Source of the DNA: CAZXBB01 sp964638815
GTDB taxonomy: Bacteria > Planctomycetota > Phycisphaerae > Phycisphaerales > SM1A02
DNA length: 9,774 bases
Reading direction: 5' to 3'
Assembly (NCBI GenBank): GCA_964638815.1
Contig: CAZXBB010000237.1
Location: 1 to 9,774 of the forward strand
In this document: piece after piece, positions 1-5,906 of the stretch
Layout: each line of letters starts with the position of its first letter
How positions within the stretch are numbered: the stretch's first letter is position 1
Made by a program: the position numbers and the translations under genes
Notes under the pieces: model-generated
The model's input: the letters and a program-made list of their open reading frames with translations, nothing else
The model's database searches: none
Told to the model about the DNA's origin: nothing

Positions 1-813
1 GGCCGTGAGCGTCGCGGCGACGACGGCCACGAACAGGATGACGAGGAGGAGGCGGGACTTGCGGAACACCCACGCGCTCGGGAGTCGCGCGAGGCGGTCG
101 AGCGCGGCCCGCGCCTCGGTCGTCGCGCGGTCGAGGTCCGCCCCCGGATCCTGCGCCGGGGCGCCGGGTGTGTCGGGTGCGTCGGGGGCGTCGGGGGCGT
201 CGGGGGCTTCGGTCGCGCCGGGGGCTTCGGGTGCGTCGGTCGCGTCGGGGGCGTCGGTCTTCGGCGCGTCCGGCGTCTCCGTCCGCGCCAGCCGCTTCAT
301 GCGGAAGGCGGCGAGATGCTGCGCGGCCTCGTCGCCGATGCGCACGAGGCCGGCGCGCCGGCCGGCGATGATCTTCTTCGCCTTCCGGTGCTCCTCGTCG
401 GGGCGGTCCTCGTTGGCCTCGAAGACCGTCTCGGTCGCCCACACGGCCTCGTCGAGCTTCTTCCGGGCTTCGCGCTCGTTCCGGTCCGCCTTTACGAGGA
501 TGTTGTGCTTCTCGTCCTCGCGCGCGCGCTCGATCCGTTCGCACTCGGCCGCGGCGGTCTTCCTGATCCGCGCCGCCTCGGCGCGGAACGTCCGTTCCGC
601 CGTCTCCGTAGCCCGCTCGAGATCCTCCGCGAGCTGCGTCTTGCGGTCGCGGAGCGTCCCGTCGGCACGGGCGCGGCCGTCGCGGAGCGCGCCGGCCAGC
701 GACTCCTGCGACGCCTGCCGCGCCGCGGCGAGCGAGCGGACGCGTTCGATGAGATCACGGCTGCGGGCGGCGAAGTGGCCGGCCGAGGGCGCCGCGGGCG
801 TTCCATCGGTCAT
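1..813 (-). CDS. Coiled-coil membrane protein, N-terminal part (candidate FtsK/EccC-like component of a T7SS-like system), cut by window edge
   Basis: The frame runs open from an ATG at 813 off the left edge, giving 271 visible residues. Residues about 15-175 are a charged, Ala/Arg/Glu-rich helix with coiled-coil character. An Asp/Ala/Pro linker of repeated DAP units follows at about 179-224, then a short helix, then a hydrophobic segment starting near residue 254 (SRLLLVILFVAVVAATLTA) that looks like a transmembrane helix. A GGAGG site lies 9 bases before the start. It is the last visible gene of the operon, 36 bases after the short WXG-like gene. From memory, planctomycete FtsK/SpoIIIE-domain proteins beside WXG100 genes have this coiled-coil then membrane layout, so an ATPase domain may lie beyond the edge, but no ATPase motif is visible here. 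It could instead be a non-ATPase membrane anchor. The gene is clear; the function is inferred. Confidence 0.7.
   Translation of the reverse strand, partial: MTDGTPAAPSAGHFAARSRDLIERVRSLAAARQASQESLAGALRDGRARADGTLRDRKTQLAEDLERATETAERTFRAEAARIRKTAAAECERIERAREDEKHNILVKADRNEREARKKLDEAVWATETVFEANEDRPDEEHRKAKKIIAGRRAGLVRIGDEAAQHLAAFRMKRLARTETPDAPKTDAPDATDAPEAPGATEAPDAPDAPDAPDTPGAPAQDPGADLDRATTEARAALDRLARLPSAWVFRKSRLLLVILFVAVVAATLTA
154..276. repeat. Short imperfect repeats encoding a DAP-rich linker
   Basis: On the plus strand the tract repeats the nonamer gtcgggggc and variants (gtgcgtcgg, gggcttcgg). Read on the minus strand it encodes about ten DAP/EAP/DAT triplets within the coiled-coil membrane protein (residues about 179-220). 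The period of nine keeps the frame, so gain or loss of units would only change linker length. It joins the coiled coil to the segment before the membrane helix. Confidence 0.75.
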
Positions 814-849
814 GGGGTCCACGCCTCCCGCGCTCTGGTGGCGTCGAGG

Positions 850-1062
850 TCACTCACAATCGCGCCGCACCCTGGAAAGCACTTCGTACATCTGCTCCAT
901 CGCGTTCACGCTGCTGCGGACGTGTCCTTCCAGCGGCGCGACGAATTCTCGCTCGAACTCGAGCGCGACGGGGTCGTTCCACGGTATGCGCACCTTCTCC
1001 CACTTCTGCTGGAGCGTCTTCATTGCGCCGATCAGGTTCGTGCGACCCGTCGCGAGGCTCAC
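850..1062 (-). CDS. Short WXG100-like protein (second WXG-type protein of the operon)
   Basis: A 70-residue protein with a GTG start that overlaps the upstream stop (GTGA at 1062-1059), which suggests translational coupling; a GGAG lies about 9 bases before it. An in-frame ATG at 1023 would give a shorter form but has no ribosome site, so the GTG is preferred. The sequence is helical around a central W28-N29-D30, followed by ALEFEREF and a second amphipathic helix ending RRDCE. This matches the helix-turn-helix plan of WXG100 proteins, with WND at the turn and a downstream Phe, but it is shorter than the usual 90-100 residues. No C-terminal YxxxD/E secretion signal is seen. It may be a partner of the 90-residue WXG100-like protein of the same operon, or an adaptor. 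No standard family name can be assigned with confidence. Confidence 0.75.
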   Translation of the reverse strand: MSLATGRTNLIGAMKTLQQKWEKVRIPWNDPVALEFEREFVAPLEGHVRSSVNAMEQMYEVLSRVRRDCE

Positions 1063-1631
1063 GGGTCGTTCTCCGCCGGCGCCGGCGCCGGGCCGGAATC
1101 GCCCGCGTCGTCCGCCGCCGTCGAGACGCGGGAGCTTCCCGAGGCCGCCGGCGCGGCCAGACGCACGTAGGATTCGAGCTTGTCCATCAGCAACTCCAGC
1201 CGGGCCTCGCCCCTGGGCAGGTCGGCGTCCACGGACCGGGCGAGCGCCTGGAGCTTGCCCTTGAAGAGCATGATCTCGCGCTCGAGGTCGCGCGCCCAGC
1301 GGCGCACGTTCGCACCCTTGCACTCGGCTTCGGCGAGCGCCCGCTCCGCCCGCTCGAGCTGCTTCTTCTGGTCGAGGCACGACGCGGTCGGATCCATGGC
1401 GGCGAGCTTCGCACGGTACAGCTCGCTCTTCGCCTGCGCGACTTTCTCGCGGCGGCGCCGGATCTCGTGCTCCCAGTAGGTGCGTTTCTCGTTCTGGAGC
1501 CACGATGCGACACGCTGCACCTCGCTCGTCGCCTCGGAGAGCGCGACGCCGGCGGTCTCGCGAAACTCGACCACGGCCGCCTTCGCGTCCCGGAGCGCAT
1601 CGATCGACTTGACATCGGCGGCTCTGCGCAT
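1059..1631 (-). CDS. Coiled-coil protein of the WXG100 operon, function unknown
   Basis: 190 residues, ATG at 1631, six bases after the stop of the WXG100-like gene and overlapping the next gene by four bases. Residues about 10-45 form one helix, and about 45-135 a long charged helix with a break at DPTASCLDQKK (80-90). This looks like two antiparallel coiled-coil arms. Residues 46-62 include a WLQNEKRTYWEHEIRRR stretch with aromatic positions. The C-terminal 30 residues are Ala/Pro/Gly/Asp-rich and probably disordered. There is no signal peptide, membrane helix or enzyme motif. I recall similar proteins (YW..., a PSC..KK hinge, RRW.R.LE) as common neighbours of WXG100 and FtsK-like genes in Planctomycetota, but cannot check this. 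Given the coupling on both sides, it probably works with the WXG-type proteins as chaperone, adaptor or structural part. Expression is clear; the role is inferred. Confidence 0.75.
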   Translation of the reverse strand: MRRAADVKSIDALRDAKAAVVEFRETAGVALSEATSEVQRVASWLQNEKRTYWEHEIRRRREKVAQAKSELYRAKLAAMDPTASCLDQKKQLERAERALAEAECKGANVRRWARDLEREIMLFKGKLQALARSVDADLPRGEARLELLMDKLESYVRLAAPAASGSSRVSTAADDAGDSGPAPAPAENDP

Positions 1632-1637
1632 GCCTCA

Positions 1638-1910
1638 TCACCGCTGCTGCAGGTACTCTTCGGCGCGCTCCGCCTTGCGGATGAGGAAGGGGATGTGCTT
1701 CTCCGATGCGTCCGTGAACCGGGCGAGCACCTTCATGGTCTCCTCGAACTCGGCGGCGAACTTCGTGTGTTCCTGGTCGCGCCACGTCTGGCCGAGCGTC
1801 GTGAGGCGACCGTGCACGATCTTCATCTGGTGCTGGAGATCGTCGTTGAACCGCTTGAGCTCCTGGGCGAAGCGGCGCAGCTCCGCGGGATCGACCATGG
1901 CCTTTGACAT
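1638..1910 (-). CDS. WXG100 family protein (ESX/T7SS-type small helical protein)
   Basis: 90 residues from ATG at 1910, preceded by AAAGGA about six bases upstream. An internal ATG at 1898 is possible but has no ribosome site. The first helix (about 7-37) and second helix (about 46-86) flank a turn at W43-R44-D45, followed by the FAAEFEETMKVLARF heptad pattern. Size, helical hairpin and the central Trp turn are those of WXG100 proteins, although the canonical Gly is replaced by Asp. The C terminus (EEYLQQR) lacks a clear YxxxD/E export signal. In known T7SS, such proteins form dimers exported by an FtsK/SpoIIIE ATPase; here the next genes are a coiled-coil protein, a second WXG-like protein and a membrane-anchored coiled-coil protein. 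It is the first gene of that operon, divergent from an aminotransferase gene. Confidence 0.82.
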   Translation of the reverse strand: MSKAMVDPAELRRFAQELKRFNDDLQHQMKIVHGRLTTLGQTWRDQEHTKFAAEFEETMKVLARFTDASEKHIPFLIRKAERAEEYLQQR

Positions 1911-1944
1911 CGGCGTCCTTTCGAGTGTCGTGCGTCGCGCTCTC

Positions 1945-1950
1945 ATGATA
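1945..1950 (-). promoter_or_regulatory. Possible -10 element for the WXG100 operon
   Basis: On the minus strand TATCAT lies 35 bases before the WXG100 start and matches the TATAAT consensus at five of six positions. No convincing -35 box lies 16-18 bases upstream, so this is only suggestive. The 94-base divergent gap (1911-2004) must also hold the aminotransferase start signals, for which I see nothing clear. Confidence 0.3.
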
Positions 1951-2004
1951 GTCGAGGCCTCCACCTCCGGCGCGCGAGAGCGATCCATCGGATAGGCTTC
2001 CCGC

Positions 2005-3183
2005 ATGACCTCCGGTGCCCAATCCTCGCAGACCGCCGCGCGGCTCCGGCCCTTCGGCGAGACGATCTTCGCCGAGATCACCAACCTCGCCGTTCGCCAC
2101 GGCGCCGTGAATCTCGGACAGGGCTTCCCGAACTTCGACGGACCATCGTTCGTCAGGGAGGCCGCGATCGACGCCGTAAACAGCGGGAAGAACCAGTACG
2201 CGCGGATGTCGGGGATTCCCGAGCTCTGCAACGCGATCGCCGACTGGTACGGGTCCGATCTCGGCCGGACCATCGACCCCGACGCCGAAGTCACCGTGAC
2301 CTCCGGCTGCACGGAGGCGATTCCGGCGACGCTGCTCGGTCTCCTCGATCCCGGGCAGGAGGTCATCGTGTTCGAGCCGTACTACGACTCGTACCGCGCG
2401 TGCGTCGCGATGGCGGGCGGCGTGCCCCGCTTCGTGACGCTGCGACCACCCGACTTCTCGTTCGACGAGGCGGAGCTGCGCCGGGCCTTCACGCCACGCA
2501 CCCGCGCGATCATCGTGAACACGCCGCACAACCCGACCGGCCGGGTCTTTCGCCGGGAGGAGCTCGAGCTGATCGCCTCGCTCTGCCGCGAGCACGACGT
2601 GCTGGCGATCACGGACGAGGTGTATGAGCGTCTCGTCTTCGACGGCGCGCACCTGCGGCTGGCGGCATTCGATGGCATGGCCGAGCGGACGGTGACGCTC
2701 TCGTCGCTCGGCAAGACGTTCTCGCTGACCGGGTGGAAGATCGGCTGGGCGGTCGCGCGCCCGCCCCTGACGCAGGCCGTCCGCAGCGCCCACCAGTTCC
2801 TGACCTATGCCACCGCCACGCCGCTCCAATACGGCGCGGCGGCGGCGCTGCGCGCGCCGCAGTCGTACTTCGAAGAGTTCGTCGCGAGCTACCGCCGCCG
2901 GCGTGACGTCCTGGTGCGGGGTCTGCTCGACGTCGGCTTCGCGGTGCGGCCGCCGGAGGGGACGTACTTCATCCTCGCCGACCACACGCCCTTCGGTTTC
3001 GACAGCGACGTGGCGTTCTGCCGGCACCTGATCGAGCACGTCGGCGTCGCGGCGATCCCGCCGAGCGCGTTCTACGCCGATCCGTCGCACGGGAGGTCGC
3101 TCGTGCGGTTCGCGTTCTGCAAGGAAGAGGCCACCCTGGAGGAGGCGGTCGAGCGCATGCGCGACGGGCTCGTCCGGGCGTGA
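2005..3183 (+). CDS. Class I PLP-dependent aminotransferase (kynurenine/methionine aminotransferase-like)
   Basis: 392 residues, the usual length for fold-type I aminotransferases of subfamily I-gamma. Visible landmarks are NLGQGFPNFDGP (36-47), typical of kynurenine aminotransferase / YbdL-like enzymes; FEPYYDSY (123-130); NTPHNPTG (172-179, with the cofactor-contacting Asn at 176); DEVY (204-207, Asp binding the pyridine nitrogen and Tyr the ring hydroxyl); SLGKTFSLTGWKIGW (234-248) with the Schiff-base lysine K237; and R368 for the substrate carboxylate. All catalytic residues are present, so it should be active, moving an amino group from an amino acid to a 2-oxo acid in the cytoplasm. 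The substrate cannot be read from sequence; methionine, glutamine, aromatic amino acids or kynurenine are the family's options. Its ATG has only a weak AGG upstream. It is divergent from the WXG100 operon and converges on the symporter gene 22 bases away, so it is probably monocistronic. Confidence 0.93.
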   Translation: MTSGAQSSQTAARLRPFGETIFAEITNLAVRHGAVNLGQGFPNFDGPSFVREAAIDAVNSGKNQYARMSGIPELCNAIADWYGSDLGRTIDPDAEVTVTSGCTEAIPATLLGLLDPGQEVIVFEPYYDSYRACVAMAGGVPRFVTLRPPDFSFDEAELRRAFTPRTRAIIVNTPHNPTGRVFRREELELIASLCREHDVLAITDEVYERLVFDGAHLRLAAFDGMAERTVTLSSLGKTFSLTGWKIGWAVARPPLTQAVRSAHQFLTYATATPLQYGAAAALRAPQSYFEEFVASYRRRRDVLVRGLLDVGFAVRPPEGTYFILADHTPFGFDSDVAFCRHLIEHVGVAAIPPSAFYADPSHGRSLVRFAFCKEEATLEEAVERMRDGLVRA

Positions 3184-3205
3184 GATGGCCAGGCCGCCGC
3201 GGGCT

Positions 3206-4738
3206 TCAGCGGTCGGGGCGCCGTCCGGCGCAGCACACGCCGAAGCTCAGGGCGCTCGCCACGAGCATCTTCCACGGGAACGCGAGCGTCGTCCCGATGC
3301 CCACGGCGGGCGCCCATCGCTGCCAGCAGAAGTCCTGCATCGCCAGCACCGCGAGAAACCCCGTCGCGAGCGCCGCGAGCGCACTCGCCGCGTTGCCGCG
3401 ACGCGTCAGCAGGGCGGTCAGGAACACCCCGAGCAGGCCCGCGTAGGCGAACACCATCACCCCGAGCGCGAAGTCGATCAGCGTCTTGCCGCTGGCTTCC
3501 TGCCAGAACACGCAGAGGATCGCGAACCCCGCGAGCGGGATCGACCAGAGCACGATCGCCAGCCGCGACGCGAGCGCTTCGCGCCGGTCGTCGTCGACCG
3601 CGCCGCGACGGGCCCGCCACGGCCCGTAGAAGTCTGCGATCGTCGTTGACGCCATCGCGTTGAGCGCCGAGTCGAGGCTGCTCATCGCCGCCGCGAACAG
3701 GCCGGCCACCATCAGCCCGCGCAGGCCACCGGGAAGCTCGGCGAGGATGAACTCGAGGAAGACCTTGCGCGAGTCGTCGATCGCGTACGCGGGGGCGGCC
3801 GCGCCCATCACGTCCGGACGTCCGTAGAACACGAAAAGAAGCAGGCCGAGCACGAGGAAGAGGAACACAACGGGCCAGCCGATCAGGTTCGCGACGATTA
3901 CCGACCACGCGCCGGAGCGGGCGCTGCGGCAGGTGAGCAGACGCTGGGCTAGGTCCTGGTCCGTGCCGAACGCGGCGAGATTGAAGAGCGTGAAGCCGAT
4001 GATCGACGCCCAGAGCGTGAACGGCTTCGACGGATCGAGGCTGAGGTCGATGATCCGCAGCTTGTCGCCGCTCTCGCGCAGCACGTCCAGCACGCCGCGC
4101 GCGTCGAGCGGGATGCGCGACCAGAGGATCCCGACCGCGATCGCGACCGTACCGACCACGACGGCCGCCTGGAGGACGTCCGTCCAGATGACGGCGCGGA
4201 TCCCGCCCGCGGCCGTGTAGACGGTCGCGCACACCGTGATGATGGCGATCGATGCGACGAGCGCCGGCGGCTCGATGTCGCCGAACGCGATGAGCGCGAA
4301 GGGAAGGGCGACCATGAAGAGGCGGGCGCCGCTGGCGAACACCCGGCCGACCATGAACATCGCGCTCGCCGCCGTGCGCGCCGGGGTTCCGAAGGCCTCG
4401 CCGAGAAGTTCGTACACGCTCGTGACGCCGAGACGGTAGTACGCCGGCACGAACAGCACGGCGACCACGATCACCGCCAGCAGCCCGCCGAGGTTCGTCG
4501 CGAAGTACGTCAGGTCGCCGTCGTACGCCTGCTGCGGACCGCCGATGAATGTCGCGGCCGAGAGCGCCGTCGCGAGGACGCTCACCGCGACGGCCCACAT
4601 CGGCATGGTGCGGCCCGCCAGGAACAGCTCCGCGCGTCCGGTCGCCCGGCGGGCGGCGACGAGCCCGACGACGAGCACGAGCGCCATGTACGCCCCGAGC
4701 ACGGCCCAGTCCGCCGATCCGAACGCGTGTCGCGGCAT
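3206..4738 (-). CDS. Sodium:solute symporter (SSS family)
   Basis: 510 residues with about 13 hydrophobic segments, the usual size and topology of SSS transporters (LeuT fold) in the inner membrane. The start at 4738 has GGAGG eight bases upstream. Family landmarks are the broken first helix with LATALSAATFIGGPQQAY (55-72), YTAAGGIRAVIWTDVLQ (174-190), FGTDQDLAQRLL (257-268) and GGLRGLMVAGLFAAAMSSLDSALN (337-360). S353 and S354 correspond to the paired serines of the Na2 sodium site in the vSGLT family, so sodium coupling is likely. The solute is unknown; sugars, proline, pantothenate and short carboxylates are family options. The upstream gene is divergent and the downstream aminotransferase convergent, so it stands alone. 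No regulator or enzyme of a matching pathway is adjacent, so context does not reveal the substrate. Confidence 0.93.
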   Translation of the reverse strand: MPRHAFGSADWAVLGAYMALVLVVGLVAARRATGRAELFLAGRTMPMWAVAVSVLATALSAATFIGGPQQAYDGDLTYFATNLGGLLAVIVVAVLFVPAYYRLGVTSVYELLGEAFGTPARTAASAMFMVGRVFASGARLFMVALPFALIAFGDIEPPALVASIAIITVCATVYTAAGGIRAVIWTDVLQAAVVVGTVAIAVGILWSRIPLDARGVLDVLRESGDKLRIIDLSLDPSKPFTLWASIIGFTLFNLAAFGTDQDLAQRLLTCRSARSGAWSVIVANLIGWPVVFLFLVLGLLLFVFYGRPDVMGAAAPAYAIDDSRKVFLEFILAELPGGLRGLMVAGLFAAAMSSLDSALNAMASTTIADFYGPWRARRGAVDDDRREALASRLAIVLWSIPLAGFAILCVFWQEASGKTLIDFALGVMVFAYAGLLGVFLTALLTRRGNAASALAALATGFLAVLAMQDFCWQRWAPAVGIGTTLAFPWKMLVASALSFGVCCAGRRPDR

Positions 4739-4794
4739 GCGTGCATCCTCCCGGGGGTCGCGCGTGTTCTCAAGCCGCGGGGCCTGGCCCGCCG

Positions 4795-5454
4795 ATGCGT
4801 CCCCTCATGGCGAACTCCCGCACCTGCTCGCTCCTGCTCGATCGCGGCGACGCTCCATCGCTCGCTGCAGCGCTCCTCCAGACGGACCCGTCGAACCTGA
4901 TCCTGTGGCACGTGCGGGGGCGCGATGCCGCGGCCGCCCGCCGCGAGGCGATGGTCGTGCGTCAGGCCGAGCTGTTCGCCGCGCGGGATCTGCTCGTGGT
5001 GGGGCCCTGGGACGCCACGGCCGACGCCCCCGGTTCCGATGACGAGCCCGCGCTCCGGGAGGCGATGGAGATGCTCCAGGCGGCGCTGGCCGCACGGCGC
5101 GCGGGGTGCGCCCGCATCGTGTGGCCCGCGCAGCTCGGCCGGCTGGGCGATCCCGTCGCGGACGCGGTGGACCGCGCCACGGCCCTCGCCGACCTCGTCG
5201 CCGTGAGCCCGCCCGCCGGCGCCGGGCGCCGGCGCTGTGACATCGCGATCGACCTGCCCGTCGTCGATCTCGATGACGACCAGATCGTGGACATCCTCGA
5301 CGACGCGGGAGCGCCGCCGGACCTCTTCTGGCCCTGCGATCTCGGCGGCGGCGAACCGTGCGGCGCGTGCGCGGGATGCGAGCGATGGAAGGCAGCCTTC
5401 GCGGTCCGGGGCGTGCCGGGACCCTGGGACGCGGCGTCCGTGACGGCAGGCTGA
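4795..5454 (+). CDS. QueC-like PP-loop-family protein with degenerate ATP loop
   Basis: 219 residues from ATG at 4795, or 215 from ATG at 4807; neither has a clear ribosome site. The length fits QueC (7-cyano-7-deazaguanine synthase). The C-terminal half matches it: DIAIDLPVVDLDDDQIVDILDDAGAP (149-174) resembles the QueC stretch before its metal site, and PCDLGGGEPCGACAGCERW carries four cysteines (C181, C189, C192, C195), the QueC zinc pattern C-x7-C-x2-C-x2-C. At the N terminus, where QueC has the SGGxDS pyrophosphatase loop, this protein reads LLLDRGDAPSLAAALL (13-28), so the ATP-binding signature is lost. It is therefore probably not a working preQ0 synthase, but a zinc-binding relative with another job, or one with a changed nucleotide. 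No other queuosine gene is nearby. It could also be a misassigned PP-loop relative; family placement rests on the cysteine motif and the segment before it. Confidence 0.75.
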   Translation: MRPLMANSRTCSLLLDRGDAPSLAAALLQTDPSNLILWHVRGRDAAAARREAMVVRQAELFAARDLLVVGPWDATADAPGSDDEPALREAMEMLQAALAARRAGCARIVWPAQLGRLGDPVADAVDRATALADLVAVSPPAGAGRRRCDIAIDLPVVDLDDDQIVDILDDAGAPPDLFWPCDLGGGEPCGACAGCERWKAAFAVRGVPGPWDAASVTAG

Positions 5455-5488
5455 CCCAGGCTTGACCCAGGCTGACGCAGGCCGACCC
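5448..5488. repeat. Four tandem 10-11 bp units across the stop codon of the QueC-like gene
   Basis: Four adjacent units read aggctgaccc, aggcttgaccc, aggctgacgc and aggccgaccc. The first contains the TGA stop (5452-5454) of the QueC-like gene; the others lie in the gap before the rplU promoter. The repeat ends ten bases before the -35 box of that promoter. Confidence 0.75.
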
Positions 5489-5497
5489 AGGGGGAAC

Positions 5498-5525
5498 TTG
5501 GCAGGGGGCCGCGGATCGGTACAAT
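5498..5525 (+). promoter_or_regulatory. Sigma-70-type promoter of rplU
   Basis: TTGGCA at 5498-5503 and TACAAT at 5520-5525 are separated by 16 bases, each matching the consensus at five of six positions. Transcription would start near 5532, about 50 bases before the rplU start codon. It is the best promoter match in the window and fits a highly expressed ribosomal protein gene. Confidence 0.7.
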
Positions 5526-5533
5526 GCCCGGCT

Positions 5534-5550
5534 CGCTTCGCCGCGAAGCG
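5534..5550 (+). promoter_or_regulatory. Leader hairpin of rplU mRNA
   Basis: A perfect 7-base stem CGCTTCG / CGAAGCG with a CCG loop begins about two bases after the predicted transcription start. It is a plausible mRNA-stabilising 5' hairpin or an autoregulatory leader element. Ribosomal protein L21 leaders are known in other bacteria, but this one does not obviously match a described fold. Confidence 0.5.
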
Positions 5551-5582
5551 CCCGTTCCCCGAACTCCGCCGAGAGGCCTGCC

Positions 5583-5906
5583 GTGTACGCGATCATCGAG
5601 GACAGCGGAACCCAGATCAAGGTCTCGTCCGGCGACATCATCGACATCGACCTGCGCCCGATCCGCGCCGACGAGCAGACCGTCACCTTCGACAAGGTCC
5701 TGCTGGTCGCAGACGCCGACCCGGACAAGCCGGCGACCGTCGGCACGCCTTACGTGGCGGGCGCGAGCGTCGAGGCCGCGATCCTCGACGAGGTCAAGGG
5801 CCCGAAGATCGACGTCGTGAAGTTCAAGCGGCGCAAGGGCTACCGCGTGAAGACGGGGCACCGCCAGCCGGCGCTTCGCGTGAGGATCGGCGCGATCAGC
5901 GGCTGA
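5583..5906 (+). CDS. rplU: 50S ribosomal protein bL21
   Basis: 107 residues from a GTG start with GAGAGG six bases upstream. The sequence opens with the family signature MYAIIEDSGTQIKV and holds FDKVLLVAD (about 38-46), VGTPYV and VEAAILDE in the middle, then the basic KFKRRKGYRVKTGHRQP segment (about 80-96) that contacts 23S rRNA, ending LRVRIGAIS. Length is normal (about 103 residues in most bacteria). It is a structural protein of the large ribosomal subunit. In most bacteria rplU is followed by rpmA (bL27) and often obgE; here neither follows, and the next gene is convergent and overlaps its last 67 bases. Expression is probably driven by the promoter at 5498-5525 and may be tuned by the leader hairpin. 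Confidence 0.97.
   Translation: MYAIIEDSGTQIKVSSGDIIDIDLRPIRADEQTVTFDKVLLVADADPDKPATVGTPYVAGASVEAAILDEVKGPKIDVVKFKRRKGYRVKTGHRQPALRVRIGAISG

Noticed and set aside
1..813. Naming the cut gene as FtsK
   Set aside because: No Walker A/B or FtsK domain lies in the visible part, so the link is only by neighbourhood and general layout.
5..1264. Long plus-strand open frame opposite the WXG100 operon
   Set aside because: It is Arg/Ser/Ala-rich low complexity, has no family motif, and mirrors the GC-biased third positions of the real minus-strand genes, which have ribosome sites and coupled overlaps.
1638..2366. Extension of the WXG100-like protein to 242 residues
   Set aside because: The added 152 residues are antisense to the aminotransferase gene. 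The ATG at 1910 has a ribosome site and gives the normal family length.
850..3090. 746-codon minus-strand open frame across the aminotransferase gene
   Set aside because: Only its last 70 codons are a real gene (GTG at 1062). The rest is antisense to a gene with all catalytic motifs and is an Arg-rich shadow.
3184..3205. Terminator between the convergent aminotransferase and symporter genes
   Set aside because: The 22-base gap contains no stable inverted repeat and no T-run.
3072..4598. 508-codon second minus-strand frame within the symporter
   Set aside because: It is a shifted reading of the symporter gene with Arg/Gly-rich composition and no hydrophobic segments.
4739..4794. TTGAGA on the minus strand as a symporter promoter
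   Set aside because: The -10 position, 17 bases downstream, reads GAGGAT, overlapping the ribosome site, and leaves almost no leader. Not convincing.
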